A stretch of 58,510 bases of DNA from Gammaproteobacteria bacterium (GCA_903970185.1 CAJCIC010000051.1:1-58510), one strand, 5' to 3'. Shown: positions 1 to 9,219, counted from the first letter of the stretch. The notes: generated from the sequence alone by a model not told the origin. Numbers and translations: made by a program.

Positions 1-1
1 G

Positions 2-1366
2 CAGCATGTGGTGCTTGCAAGCGACGCGACCGGCCGGCTCCTTGGCATGCGTCACGACAGCATCAGCGTGACTTCGATGCTCGAGGACTGGGTCGAGCCG
101 AGCGCGGTCGTCTCGCGCATGCTCTATGCGAGCGATGCGCAAGGCACGAGTCATCGGCTTGTCAAGATGAATATCGGCACACCCACCTTCATGCGCGCGC
201 CAGGCGAGGCGAGCGGTACCTTTGCCCTCGAAAGTGCCATGGATGAGCTGGCCTATGCGCAGGCCATCGATCCGATTGCGCTTCGCCTTGCGAGCTATAC
301 CGATATCGATCCGGGAGAGAACAAGGCGTTCTCGAAGAAGGCCTTGCGCGCATGCTATGAGCAAGGCGCCGCGCAATTTGGGTGGTCAAGGCGCAACCCC
401 ACGCCGCGCTCGATGCGCCGTGGCCAGGCGCTCATCGGGCTTGGCATGGCGAGCGCGACCTACCCGGCAAGACGCCGTGAATGCCAGGCCCTGGCGCGCT
501 TGCACGCTGATGGCACGGTGGTCGTAGAGTGTGCGACCCAGGATCTGGGCACGGGCACGTACACCATCATGACGCAGGTGGCAGCAGAGACGCTTGGCGT
601 GCCGTTGCGCCAGGTCCGCTTCGAGCTTGGCGACAGCAGCTTTCCGAGCGCACCAACCTCTGGCGGTTCGACGACGGCTGCAACCGTGGGTCCTGCGGTG
701 CAATCGGCTTGCCTTGCACTGCGCGACAAAATCATTCGCAGCGTGATCGCCGACGCCAATTCGCCCCTGTATGACGCGCCGGCCAGTGACACCGACATTG
801 CCAACGGCTGGGTGCTAAGGCTCTCCGAGCCCGGCCGGCGCGACTCGCTTGCACAGATTGCGGCAAGGCAGAAGGCCGGCCCGCTTTTGGCGCAGGGTCA
901 AGGCGAGCCCCTCAAGGAGGCGCAGAAGTATTCGACGCATTCGTTTGGCGCCGTTTTTGTCGAAGTTCACGTGGATGAAAGGCTTGGCACGATTCGCATC
1001 GAACGGGTGGTTGGCGCCTACGACGTCGGCCGCCTCATGAACGAGAAGACGGCAAATAGCCAGCTGATGGGCGGCGTCGTCTTTGGCATCGGCATGGCGC
1101 TTCTTGAAGTTGGCGAAATGGACCGGCGCTACGGCAGGATCGTGAATAACAATCTTGCCGAGTACCACGTTCCCGTGAATGCAGACGTGCGCAATATCGA
1201 CATCATGGTCATCCCCGGGGCTGACACGATTTTCAATCCGCTTGGCGCGCGCGGAATTGGCGAGATCGGCATCACCGGCGTCGCCGCTGCGATCTCCAAC
1301 GCGGTGTACCACGCGACCGGCCGCAGGATCCGCGATCTTCCCATCACGCTTGACAAGTTGCTCTAA
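2..1366 (+). CDS. Xanthine dehydrogenase-family molybdopterin-binding subunit, C-terminal part (5' end outside window)
   Basis: The reading frame is open from the first bases, so the N-terminus lies upstream; about 454 residues are visible. The protein matches the large molybdenum-cofactor subunit of the xanthine dehydrogenase / aldehyde oxidase family. Visible family features are a glycine-rich GGSTTAATVG segment, the stretch around FGAVFVEVHVDE typical of the second molybdopterin domain, and the C-terminal GARGIGEIGITGVAAAI segment, where the Glu of GIGEIG sits in the position of the conserved active-site glutamate. Such enzymes hydroxylate purines, aldehydes or N-heterocycles, and the substrate cannot be read from this part. 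The FAD and iron-sulfur subunits are not in the window. The downstream sigma-54-like element starts 7 bases after the stop and belongs to the next unit. Confidence 0.9.
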   Translation, partial: QHVVLASDATGRLLGMRHDSISVTSMLEDWVEPSAVVSRMLYASDAQGTSHRLVKMNIGTPTFMRAPGEASGTFALESAMDELAYAQAIDPIALRLASYTDIDPGENKAFSKKALRACYEQGAAQFGWSRRNPTPRSMRRGQALIGLGMASATYPARRRECQALARLHADGTVVVECATQDLGTGTYTIMTQVAAETLGVPLRQVRFELGDSSFPSAPTSGGSTTAATVGPAVQSACLALRDKIIRSVIADANSPLYDAPASDTDIANGWVLRLSEPGRRDSLAQIAARQKAGPLLAQGQGEPLKEAQKYSTHSFGAVFVEVHVDERLGTIRIERVVGAYDVGRLMNEKTANSQLMGGVVFGIGMALLEVGEMDRRYGRIVNNNLAEYHVPVNADVRNIDIMVIPGADTIFNPLGARGIGEIGITGVAAAISNAVYHATGRRIRDLPITLDKLL

Positions 1367-1372
1367 GCCTTG

Positions 1373-1386
1373 GGTATGCCGCTTGC
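1373..1386 (+). promoter_or_regulatory. Candidate sigma-54 (-24/-12) promoter for the 1483 gene and csbD unit
   Basis: The element reads GG-TATGCCGCTT-GC, that is GG and GC separated by 10 bases, with TTGC at -12 and the A expected in the -24 block. The predicted start is near 1398, about 85 bases before the ATG at 1483. It closely resembles the elements at 29216 and 34391. The prediction is by pattern only. Confidence 0.55.
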
Positions 1387-1482
1387 TGGAACAGCGTCAT
1401 GGCGACTTGCGCGATGAGCGCGAATCCGAGCCTGCGGCGCGAGCTGCAGATCAATAAACAAACACCTTTGAGAGGGAAAGAC

Positions 1483-2094
1483 ATGAACAGGTTTACCGCG
1501 CCATTTGCAGGATCGATGCTGGCGATTTGTTGCGCCATGGGCAGTGCTTATGCGCAAACCACGACCACTGCGCCGGCGCCTGCGCCGATGACCAACAACA
1601 TGACGCCAGCGACGACATCGTCGGATCGCCCCATGTACAAAGACGAGAAGGATCAGATCAAGGCCAGCTACAAGAGCGCAATGTCGCAGTGCGACAGCCT
1701 GACTGACAACGCCAAGGACGTGTGCAAGGCGCAGGCGAAGGGCGATCGCAAGAAAGCTGAAGCGAAACTCGACAACGAGGAGCATCCGACACCTCGCAGT
1801 GCGGAAAAGATGGCGCTTGCCAATGCCGACGCCGACTATGACGTCGCGAAGACGAAGTGCGACGCCCAGACCGGCAACGACAAGGACGTCTGCAAGGCCA
1901 ACGCCAAGGAAGCCTACAAGTCGGCCAAGGCCGATGCCAAGGCGAACAAGAAGGTGGCCGAGGCTCGGTCAGCTGACCACGACGCCAAGGGTGATGCAGC
2001 GTATGACGACGCTCGGGCAAAGTGCGATGCCATGCCTTCGGGTGCGGGCAAGGACCAGTGCTTTGCCAATGCCAAATCGACCTACAACAAGTAA
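1483..2094 (+). CDS. Exported Lys/Ala-rich protein with three Cys-pair modules, function unknown
   Basis: This is a 203-residue protein. I place the start at ATG 1483 because a purine-rich GAGAGGGAAAG precedes it and a clear signal peptide follows (residues 1-24, cleavage expected after AYA of GSAYAQ). The frame stays open upstream but without a signal sequence. The mature part begins with a Thr/Pro/Ala linker and continues as a highly charged, probably helical region containing three related units, each with a Cys pair: C-x10-C, C-x10-C and C-x11-C (cores CDSLTDNAKDVC, CDAQTGNDKDVC, CDAMPSGAGKDQC). Periplasmic proteins of this kind are common hypotheticals in Burkholderiales. A sigma-54-like promoter lies upstream and the csbD gene follows 42 bases later, so the two are probably co-transcribed and stress-related. 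Paired cysteines in an exported protein suggest intramolecular disulfides, but this is inference. Confidence 0.85.
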   Translation: MNRFTAPFAGSMLAICCAMGSAYAQTTTTAPAPAPMTNNMTPATTSSDRPMYKDEKDQIKASYKSAMSQCDSLTDNAKDVCKAQAKGDRKKAEAKLDNEEHPTPRSAEKMALANADADYDVAKTKCDAQTGNDKDVCKANAKEAYKSAKADAKANKKVAEARSADHDAKGDAAYDDARAKCDAMPSGAGKDQCFANAKSTYNK

Positions 2095-2136
2095 TCGACC
2101 CGTTTTCCAAGGGGATTTTTTTCAAGGAGTTTGAAA

Positions 2137-2325
2137 ATGAACAAGGACCAAGTCAAAGGTGCAACCAAGGAAGTCGCTGGCAAGGTGCAGGAGTCGGTCG
2201 GCCGCGCCACGGGAAGTACCGAGCAGCAACTGAAAGGGCTTGAAAAGCAGGTGACCGGCAATGTCCAGAAAAACGTCGGCAATGCCAAGGAAACCCTGAA
2301 GGACGCCGCGAAAGACCAGAAATAA
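2137..2325 (+). CDS. CsbD family general stress protein
   Basis: This is a 62-residue hydrophilic protein beginning MNKDQVKGATKEVAGKVQE. It has the two short amphipathic repeats (VKGATKEVAGKVQE and LKGLEKQVTGNVQK) that define the CsbD-like family. ATG 2137 is preceded by AAGGAG at 2124-2129 with 7-base spacing, which favours it over the in-frame TTG at 2131. CsbD proteins are induced in general stress responses (the sigma-B regulon in Bacillus, YjbJ in E. coli), but their biochemical role is not known. The gene is second in a unit with the Cys-module protein and is followed at 2371 by a strong terminator. Confidence 0.9.
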   Translation: MNKDQVKGATKEVAGKVQESVGRATGSTEQQLKGLEKQVTGNVQKNVGNAKETLKDAAKDQK

Positions 2326-2370
2326 CAATAAGCTGGCGCAGCGCCTGACCTTCGCGGCTGGCGTTGACAG

Positions 2371-2397
2371 GCCCCGCGTCAAGCGGGGCTTTTTTTT
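2371..2397 (+). terminator. Intrinsic terminator after csbD
   Basis: A perfect 7-bp GC stem (GCCCCGC / GCGGGGC) with a 5-base loop is followed directly by eight T residues. The orientation matches the end of the 1483-csbD unit. No T run is present on the opposite side, so it should not act on the convergent treY transcript. Confidence 0.92.
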
Positions 2398-2402
2398 ACC
2401 GT

Positions 2403-2519
2403 CTAGATCCGCGCATGCTTGAATCCGCTGGCGCGCAGTTCACGCGGGCCTGGGGGCGTTTTGACTTCCACCGGCCTTAAGACCGGGGATTCCAACTCCG
2501 TGTAGAACCCCTCTGCCAT
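2403..2519 (-). CDS. Possible 38-residue small ORF downstream of and in frame with treY
   Basis: An ATG at 2519 opens a 38-codon frame ending in TAG at 2403-2405 (protein starts MAEGFYTELESPVLRP). It is in the same frame as treY: after the treY amber stop the frame stays open for 13 codons up to this ATG and then on to the second stop. Third codon positions are mostly G or C, as in true genes here. I see no ribosome-binding site before the ATG and do not recognise the product. It could be a small gene, a readthrough extension of TreY, or chance. Confidence 0.25.
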   Translation of the reverse strand: MAEGFYTELESPVLRPVEVKTPPGPRELRASGFKHARI

Positions 2520-2558
2520 GGTGGATGCAATTTGCCCGGGATCCGCGGGCTTGCAATT

Positions 2559-5243
2559 CTAGTCGCCGCAGGGCAGAAACAGGCAGGCGACGGGAAACTC
2601 CGACAGCAGTGCGTCAATGCGCAAGGTCTCGCCCCTATGCGTGCTGCCGCTGACAAGGTCCGTCCAGGTCGCGTTGGCGCTGCTTGCGCTGTTGGTAACA
2701 GTGATGGTGGTTCTGCCCCAGGCGCGCTTGCGCGCGATCAGCGTTTTGGCATCAACGTGCTCTGCGACCGTGCGCGGCACGACCGTGACGAGCGTGCCTT
2801 CTGCTCCCGCGCGCGCGAACGCAAGAATGCGATCGGCATGTCGGCCTGACGGCGTGATCGCCGCGTAGCTTGCCGTCGCAAAAAAATCGGCGTGGCCGCG
2901 GCGCCACCTCAAGAGCCGCGCCACCAACGCCTGCTTGACGCGACCATCGCGCCACGACGGCAGAAGCGCCTGCGGAAGTGTCGCCAGATCGAGTGCGTTC
3001 GCGTTGTGGACGTAGTCAACAGGGCGGCGATTGTCAGGATCGACGAGCGAAAAATCCCACATCTCGGTTCCCTGGTAGATATCGGGAATTCCCGGGGCGG
3101 TACATTGCAGCACCACCTGCGCGAGCGAATTCGCCGCGCCTGCGGCTGCGATGCGCTCGACCGCCTTGTAGACGACCGAGCGCAGGCCAGCTTCATCGAG
3201 GATGGCATCGAGAACGCGGTTTGCGAGCGCCTCGTATTCGGTCGCTGGCATCAGCCAGTCGGAATGCTGCTTGGCCTCGCGCAACGCCTTGTGCTGCCAC
3301 GCCACAAGTCGCTGCTTCAGTTCTTCACAGCCGGCCATGTCGTTGACCGCGAGTGACAGCGGCCACGCGCCGACCAGGCTTTGCAGGAGCATGAGCAAAT
3401 CCGAGGCGCTGATGTGTTGTGCATCGCCTGCACTTGTTTTCTCGAGCGCCGTGGCGATATCGCGCACAAGCTGACCCAGCACTTCGGGATGCTGCGAAAG
3501 CACGGCAAGGCGTGCCCGGCTATCCGCGCCACGCTTGTGGTCGTGCGTCGATAACGGGCTCAGGCCACGCGGCGAGCGCGCGCATCGCGCCTGCATGCGC
3601 GCATGGAACTCGTCAGTGGTCAAGCCAAAGCGGCCAGGCGAGCCGCCCACTTCGTTGAGCGCCAGCAGTCGGCCGTAGCGATAAAACGCGGTGTCTTCCA
3701 CCGCCTTGGCTGCAAGCGGCGCGCTTAATTGCTCGAGCCGCACGAGCACGGTACGAAGCAGCGATTCTTCTTCCTCGGAAGCAAATGCTCCGCTAAACCA
3801 GGCGATCAAGGCATCAAGTGCGGCATGATCCGCTGGCCGCAGGAGGCGACGCGCGTTTGCAGCTGCTGCAACCAGCGTCGCCAGATCGGCTGGGCTCACC
3901 TGACCCGGTCGGGCATAAATGCGGTACACCCTGAAATTGACCAGCAGTGCATACAAGGCGCGCCGGATGACAACGCCGGTAATGTCGCGGGTTTCAATGC
4001 GCAGGTTGGACAGCCGGTTCAACAGGCCGCAAAGGCGCTCGAATTCGCCCGCCAGGTGCTCGCTTAGGATCTGCTCGCGCGCCAGCGTCTCGTAGACGTC
4101 AAACGGGTCCTGGTTGGCCGATGCAGTCTGCCAGAATTGGGTCAGTGGACCCTCGCCCTTGGCATCGATGAGAACGCGCAGGACGTCGTTGATGAACTCG
4201 TAGCCGGTGGTGCCGTCGGTTTGCCATTGCGGCACCAGGGCCTCGTCTTCGGCGAGGATTTTCTCGACCCAGACGAGCGGTTGGCCCTCGTCAAGCGGCG
4301 CCGGCCTTAGCGCGTGCAACTCGGAGAGGCGCGAGTGCAGTTGGCGGCAATACTTCTCGGGAAAGGCGAGCCCGTCGACATGGTCAACGCGCACGCCATC
4401 GATGAGGCCGTCGCGGTAGAGCTCGAAGATCAGCGCATGGCTTGCCTCGAAGACGTGCTCGTGCTCGACTTTCACGCCAATCAAGTCGCTGATCTCGAAA
4501 AAGCGCCGCCAGTTGATTTCATCAGCGGCGTTTTGCCAGAAGGCCAGGCGATAGTGTTGCTCCTCGAGCAATTGGTGCAGGCGTTCACGACCGCGCTCGC
4601 TGCTGCTGTCAAACGCGGCGACGGCTCGTGCGATGTCCTCGGCAGGGATTTTCGTCGCATCGACGGGATCCGTGGCGCCCGATGCGCCTTGCGCAAAGAT
4701 TGCCGGCTGGGTCGCGGCGGCAAGGGGCAGGCGACGGTCGAAATAGGCCAGCATGAACTCGCCGCGGCCGCGATCGAAGATGACGCTGATCTCTTGCGAC
4801 TGCAGCACTTCGGCGTAGGGCCTAGCGAGGATCGGCAGCAGCATCTTGTCGTTGAGCTGCGGCTGGTCATTGTCCCAATTGATGTCGAAATAGTCGGCGT
4901 ACTGGCTCGACCGACCCCATTTCAGCACATCGGTGAACCATGCATTTTCCGGTGCTGCGCTGGCCATGTGGTTGGGGACGATGTCAAGAATCAGGCCGAT
5001 GTCGTGTTGTCTTAGAACCTTGCGAAGGCGGGTCAGGCCGTTCCTGCCGCCGATCTCCGGGTTGACGGTATTGGCATCGGTGATGTCATAGCCATGGCTT
5101 GAACCCGAGCGCGCGGTAAAGATCGGTGAGGCATAGACATGCGAGATGCCAAGGCGCGACAGGTAGGGCGCGATCGCGATCGCGTCCTCGAATCCGAAGC
5201 CCGCGTGGAACTGCAGCCGGGCGGTTGCAGCGGGTACGCTCAC
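2559..5243 (-). CDS. treY: Malto-oligosyltrehalose synthase
   Basis: This 894-residue GH13 enzyme isomerises the reducing-end alpha-1,4 bond of a maltodextrin to an alpha,alpha-1,1 bond, giving maltooligosyl trehalose for TreZ. The N-terminus has the TreY signature LQFHAGFGFEDA and the YASPIFTARSGSSHGYD region (residues 10-53). The nucleophile lies in GVRVDHVDGL (Asp about 287), the acid in VWVEKIL (Glu about 327), and the TreY-specific STHDHKRGADSRARL block supplies the third acidic residue. Its length fits the family. It starts at GTG 5243, overlapping the malQ stop by 4 bases (GTGA), so translation is probably coupled. It is the last recognised gene of the operon. An in-frame open stretch continues beyond its TAG stop. 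Confidence 0.96.
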   Translation of the reverse strand: MSVPAATARLQFHAGFGFEDAIAIAPYLSRLGISHVYASPIFTARSGSSHGYDITDANTVNPEIGGRNGLTRLRKVLRQHDIGLILDIVPNHMASAAPENAWFTDVLKWGRSSQYADYFDINWDNDQPQLNDKMLLPILARPYAEVLQSQEISVIFDRGRGEFMLAYFDRRLPLAAATQPAIFAQGASGATDPVDATKIPAEDIARAVAAFDSSSERGRERLHQLLEEQHYRLAFWQNAADEINWRRFFEISDLIGVKVEHEHVFEASHALIFELYRDGLIDGVRVDHVDGLAFPEKYCRQLHSRLSELHALRPAPLDEGQPLVWVEKILAEDEALVPQWQTDGTTGYEFINDVLRVLIDAKGEGPLTQFWQTASANQDPFDVYETLAREQILSEHLAGEFERLCGLLNRLSNLRIETRDITGVVIRRALYALLVNFRVYRIYARPGQVSPADLATLVAAAANARRLLRPADHAALDALIAWFSGAFASEEEESLLRTVLVRLEQLSAPLAAKAVEDTAFYRYGRLLALNEVGGSPGRFGLTTDEFHARMQARCARSPRGLSPLSTHDHKRGADSRARLAVLSQHPEVLGQLVRDIATALEKTSAGDAQHISASDLLMLLQSLVGAWPLSLAVNDMAGCEELKQRLVAWQHKALREAKQHSDWLMPATEYEALANRVLDAILDEAGLRSVVYKAVERIAAAGAANSLAQVVLQCTAPGIPDIYQGTEMWDFSLVDPDNRRPVDYVHNANALDLATLPQALLPSWRDGRVKQALVARLLRWRRGHADFFATASYAAITPSGRHADRILAFARAGAEGTLVTVVPRTVAEHVDAKTLIARKRAWGRTTITVTNSASSANATWTDLVSGSTHRGETLRIDALLSEFPVACLFLPCGD

Positions 5244-7405
5244 ACGCCGCCGCGCCTGCGGTTCTGAATGTTGCCAAGACGCGCACGCACCTTTGGCGCG
5301 GCGAGAAACATCATGACCGATTGCGCAAGGCGCCGTCGCCAGTTGGGATGCTGATCGAATGTCCCGGGCAGGTTGGGCTGCTCGGCGATGCCAATCAGGT
5401 CTTCAACCGGATACATCACGAGCACCGACGGTGCCGTGGCGACGAGTTCAAGCGTGGCATCAAGCGGTGGCGCATCGGCATCGGGCACGGCGCCGCCTGC
5501 AAGGCCGCCGTCTTGCAGGGCGCGCCAGAGCGCGTGCCGATCGAGCGCGCGCTGGGCCATCTCGGCTTCAAGCGAGCTGTCCGGGGCAAGCAGGTGAAGT
5601 GCAGCGCGCCACTGCACATCATGGCCTTGCCACCAGCCAACAGTGGTCGGCAGGTCATGCGTGGTCGATACCGCCATGTCGGTCGGCGTCCACGAGGCTG
5701 GCGCACGAAAGCCGTCGACCTGGTGATGCACGCCGGATTCATCCTCGACATCGATGCGCTGGTAGCTGCGTTCAAACCACAGGACGGTCGTGCCAAGCAA
5801 GCCGAAGTGTTCCAGCCTCTGGTTGAAGCCGGGCGGTACCGTGCCAAGGTTCTCGCCGACGATGATGGCGTGATGGCGCCACGACTCGAGCGCGACCAGG
5901 CGCAGCATGTCCTCGAGCGGGTAGGTGACGTAGGCGCCCTCGGTCGGCGCCGCCCCTTCGGGGACCAGCCACAGTCGCGCAAGGCCAAGCACATGATCGA
6001 TCCTGAGTGCGCCGGCAGTGGCAAGCGTTGCACGCAGCATCTCGATGAAGGCGCGGTATCCGCTTTGCCGCAAGCCGCGCGGCGAGAATGCCGTGAGTCC
6101 CCACGACTGGCCGAGCGGATTGTAAAGATCAGGCGGTGCACCGCTGACCAGGCCACGGATAATCTCGCCCTGTCTTGACCAGGCGTGACTGCCATTCGGA
6201 TCGGTGCCAACGGCAAGGTCGGCGACAAGGCCAATCGACATACCAGCGGCTCGCGCATGGCGCTGCACGAGATCCATGTCGCGCCTCGCAAGCCACTGCA
6301 AGAAGCAATGGAAGCCGACCTCTTCGGCGTTTTCATCTGCGAAGCGCTCGACGCCGTGCGAGGCGGGATTCTGGTCCTCCTCGGACCATTCGCGCCAGCC
6401 CGCGGTCTGCGGATAGCGCAACAGGTGCAAGGCTTCGAAGCGCGCGTGATCGCGCAAGGCGTCGCCGCCATCGGCGACAAAATGGTCGAATTCGGCGCGC
6501 AGCTGTGAATTGAGCAGCACGTCGCGGCGCTGATACAGCGCCCTTAACGTGGCCATCCTGATGCGCGCCGTTTCGCGCCAGTCGACAAGCGGCAGGGCGT
6601 CGACTTCGGCCAGCGCTTGCTCCAGGCCTTCCGTACTCATCACGCTTTGCAGCGCGTGCTTGCCAAGCGACGCGGCCGGGTCGATGTAGAGGGGATTCAG
6701 AAACAGCCGGCTTGACGGTGCGTAGGGGCTAAAGCGTCCAGGATCGGCGGCAAACGGCGCGTGCACCGGGTTGATGCCAACGGCATCAACGCCAAGCGAT
6801 GCCGTCGCAATACAGAATTGATCCAGCGCAGTGAAGTCGCCAATGCCGCTGGGTTCGTCGCGACGCAGGGCGTAGACCTGCAGGTTGACCCCAAACGGCG
6901 CCGGTCGTCCAGGTGCGCCGCTGCGGTTGGCAGCGCCGGTTAGCGCGTCGTGCACGCCATAGCAGCGCGGTGGTGCAACGGCCAGGGTGGTGTGCATTGC
7001 GCCAAGCGTCAGGCGGTGATAGCCGGTCGGCCGAAGACCAGGAATCACGACCTCGCCGGCCGCATTGCTGTCAACGCTGCCTTCGACCAGCTGACCGAAC
7101 TCGAATTCGAAGCGATAGGGAATCGTCGCGTTCGGCTCGACCCCGAAGAGGCGTATCGGATGCGATGCTTCCGCCGTGATCAAGGGCGGCAGCCCGCGCG
7201 CGGCATCTTCGGTTGCAAGCAGCGTGTGGCTCGCCGCCAGTGCCTCGTCGCTTTCTGCAGGAAGGCCAAGCGCTTTAAGCACGATGCGAAGCGTCGGTGC
7301 GCCGACCTTGTGCAAATGGCCATGGACGTCGCTCCAGTGAACGGAGATGCCGGCACGCACGGCAAGCGCTTCGAGCGCCTCGTCGTTGCTCGGATAATCG
7401 TTCAT
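5240..7405 (-). CDS. malQ: 4-alpha-glucanotransferase (amylomaltase)
   Basis: This 721-residue GH77 enzyme transfers maltodextrin segments between alpha-1,4-glucans and releases glucose. The catalytic sites are visible: nucleophile in LRIDHVLGL, acid/base in IIVGENLGT, and third Asp in STTHDLPTTVGWW. The N-terminal ~130 residues form the extra beta-domain common in proteobacterial MalQ. The gene overlaps treZ upstream by 4 bases (ATGA) and treY downstream by 4 (GTGA). In this operon it probably recycles short maltodextrins left by GlgX or TreZ into chains long enough for TreY. Confidence 0.95.
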   Translation of the reverse strand: MNDYPSNDEALEALAVRAGISVHWSDVHGHLHKVGAPTLRIVLKALGLPAESDEALAASHTLLATEDAARGLPPLITAEASHPIRLFGVEPNATIPYRFEFEFGQLVEGSVDSNAAGEVVIPGLRPTGYHRLTLGAMHTTLAVAPPRCYGVHDALTGAANRSGAPGRPAPFGVNLQVYALRRDEPSGIGDFTALDQFCIATASLGVDAVGINPVHAPFAADPGRFSPYAPSSRLFLNPLYIDPAASLGKHALQSVMSTEGLEQALAEVDALPLVDWRETARIRMATLRALYQRRDVLLNSQLRAEFDHFVADGGDALRDHARFEALHLLRYPQTAGWREWSEEDQNPASHGVERFADENAEEVGFHCFLQWLARRDMDLVQRHARAAGMSIGLVADLAVGTDPNGSHAWSRQGEIIRGLVSGAPPDLYNPLGQSWGLTAFSPRGLRQSGYRAFIEMLRATLATAGALRIDHVLGLARLWLVPEGAAPTEGAYVTYPLEDMLRLVALESWRHHAIIVGENLGTVPPGFNQRLEHFGLLGTTVLWFERSYQRIDVEDESGVHHQVDGFRAPASWTPTDMAVSTTHDLPTTVGWWQGHDVQWRAALHLLAPDSSLEAEMAQRALDRHALWRALQDGGLAGGAVPDADAPPLDATLELVATAPSVLVMYPVEDLIGIAEQPNLPGTFDQHPNWRRRLAQSVMMFLAAPKVRARLGNIQNRRRGGV

Positions 7406-9219
7406 CGCAGTCGGCGACGCGAAGGCATCGACGTCTGGTTGTTGAGCCAGGCCAGCGTGCTTGCCGGCATGAGAACGCCTTCGCGCGCGAAAAGCGCCGC
7501 ACCGGTGGCGCTTTCCATCAGCAGCAGCGCATCAGGCGGCAGTCCCATGGCGACCGAGGTTTCGCTCATGCCCAGGTTGGCGTAGATGCAAAGGTGGCTG
7601 TCATCGCCAAGCCGCCACTCGGCATACACCGCGTTTTCTCCCACCGCTTCGGTCACGACCGTGCGGACACTGGCAAAGCGGGGCATCAGCACGCGATGGC
7701 GCAAGACCAGGAGACTTCGCAGCAGGTCGGTGTAGCGCAGGGTCGCTGCATCCTGCTCGCCAATCGAGGGCCACTTGATACGGCATGCCTCAAAGGTCAT
7801 GGGCGCGTTCGGATCGGGGACGAGGTCGGCAAGATCGATGAATGCCGAAAAACGCGCGAACTCCTGGCGCCGGCCGTTGCGCACGGCTTCGGCCAATTCA
7901 CCCATGTAGTCGGAAAAGAAATAAAACGGTGCCGTGCTGTTGATTTCTTCGCCCATGAAGAGCATCGGAATCTGCGGCGATAAAAGCAGCAGCGACAAGG
8001 CAGCGGCAAGCTGTGCCGCCGTGGTCAGCTGGTTGAGCCTCTCGCCGCGTGCGCGATTGCCGATCTGGTCGTGATTTTGCAAGAAGGCGATAAATGCCTG
8101 TGGCGGCAAGTGGGCACTGGGCGTTCCTCTGGCTGCGCCGTTGCGATGAAGCGAGGCCTCGCCCTGATAGGCGAAGCCTTCGCCTAGCGCGCGCGCGAGA
8201 AGTTGTGCCGGCGCCTTGGCGTAGTCGAGGTAATAGGCTTCGCGCTCGCCCGTGATCAGCACGTGCATGGCGTGGTGCCAGTCGTCGTTCCATTGTGCGG
8301 AAAATCCCTTGTCCATCATCGTCGCGTCATTTCTGTCGTTCTCGATGACCAGATGCACTTCGCGATCCGGCAGCGCCGCGCGCAGCAGTTGCGGCAATTC
8401 GTCGAGCCAGCCTGCATCCTCGATGGTGTGGATGGCGTCAAAGCGCAAGCCATCGAAGCGGTAGTCGCCAAGCCAGTGCAACGCATTTTCGGTGTAGAAA
8501 TCGCGTACTTCGGCACGCCTGAAATCAAGTGCCACGCCCCACGGGGTGTGCAGGTCCTCGCGAAAAAAAGATCTGGCGAAATTGCTCAGGAAGTTTCCGC
8601 TTGGCCCGAAGTGGTTGTAGACGACATCGAGAAACACCGACATGTGAAGGGCGTGGGCACAGTCGATGAGTCGCTTCAGTTCGTCAGGCGTGCCATAGGC
8701 ACGATCGGGCGCAAACAGGAGCACGCCGTCGTAGCCCCAGTTATGGCGACCCTCGAAGTCGGCAATCGGCATCAGTTCGATGGCCGTGATGCCATAGCTT
8801 GCCAGCTCGGGAAGTCGTTGCATGACCCCGCGAAAGCCGTCGAAAAGGCCGACGTGCAGTTCGTAGAACACCATTTCGTGCCACGGCCGGCCGCGCCAGC
8901 CGGTCTCGCGCCACGTGTAGCTTTTGGGATGGGTCAGAACGCTCGCGCCTTCGACCTCGCCGCTTTGTTCGCGCGAGGCCGGGTCCGGCACGCGCGTGCC
9001 GTCAGGCAGGATGAACGCATAGGACAGACCTGGCTCGCAGGCCAGCGAGACTTCGAACCATCCTTCTGCGCCTTTTAGCATGGGCACGCGCGCCGTGCCC
9101 ATGAGCTCGACGTCAATCGACGCGCAGTCCGGCGCGAAAAGCCTGAAGGTGGTCTCTCCGTTTTCGCTCAGGCGCGGGCCAAAACGGGTGTTCGCCGTCA
9201 TCGGCAGGACTTGATCCAT
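7402..9219 (-). CDS. treZ: Malto-oligosyltrehalose trehalohydrolase
   Basis: This 605-residue GH13 hydrolase cuts trehalose from the end of maltooligosyl trehalose made by TreY. It has an N-terminal CBM48-like domain (residues about 10-105), then the barrel with NWGYDGVLLFAPDRAYG, nucleophile in YRFDGLRFDAIHTI, acid in HLVIENDRND, and third Asp in FLQNHDQIGNRARGE. The IEND motif and the NRARGE segment are typical of TreZ rather than GlgB or GlgX. I place the start at ATG 9219, 5 bases after glgX; a second in-frame ATG 18 bases downstream is possible because the ribosome site is weak. Confidence 0.95.
   Translation of the reverse strand: MDQVLPMTANTRFGPRLSENGETTFRLFAPDCASIDVELMGTARVPMLKGAEGWFEVSLACEPGLSYAFILPDGTRVPDPASREQSGEVEGASVLTHPKSYTWRETGWRGRPWHEMVFYELHVGLFDGFRGVMQRLPELASYGITAIELMPIADFEGRHNWGYDGVLLFAPDRAYGTPDELKRLIDCAHALHMSVFLDVVYNHFGPSGNFLSNFARSFFREDLHTPWGVALDFRRAEVRDFYTENALHWLGDYRFDGLRFDAIHTIEDAGWLDELPQLLRAALPDREVHLVIENDRNDATMMDKGFSAQWNDDWHHAMHVLITGEREAYYLDYAKAPAQLLARALGEGFAYQGEASLHRNGAARGTPSAHLPPQAFIAFLQNHDQIGNRARGERLNQLTTAAQLAAALSLLLLSPQIPMLFMGEEINSTAPFYFFSDYMGELAEAVRNGRRQEFARFSAFIDLADLVPDPNAPMTFEACRIKWPSIGEQDAATLRYTDLLRSLLVLRHRVLMPRFASVRTVVTEAVGENAVYAEWRLGDDSHLCIYANLGMSETSVAMGLPPDALLLMESATGAALFAREGVLMPASTLAWLNNQTSMPSRRRLR

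Noticed and set aside
1398-1416. Second sigma-54-like element TGGCGACTTGC upstream of the 1483 gene
   Set aside because: GG and GC are only 6 bases apart, so it cannot form a -24/-12 promoter; the element at 1373 has the right spacing.
2455-2530. tRNA-like stretch with short complementary segments after the csbD terminator
   Set aside because: No acceptor stem, T-loop consensus or anticodon arm of normal size could be drawn, and the stretch reads as an open frame on the minus strand.
5126-6178. Plus-strand open frame of 350 codons opposite treY and malQ
   Set aside because: It is antisense to two well-supported enzymes with catalytic motifs, and its product is Arg/Ala-rich with no family features; long shadow frames are common in GC-rich DNA.
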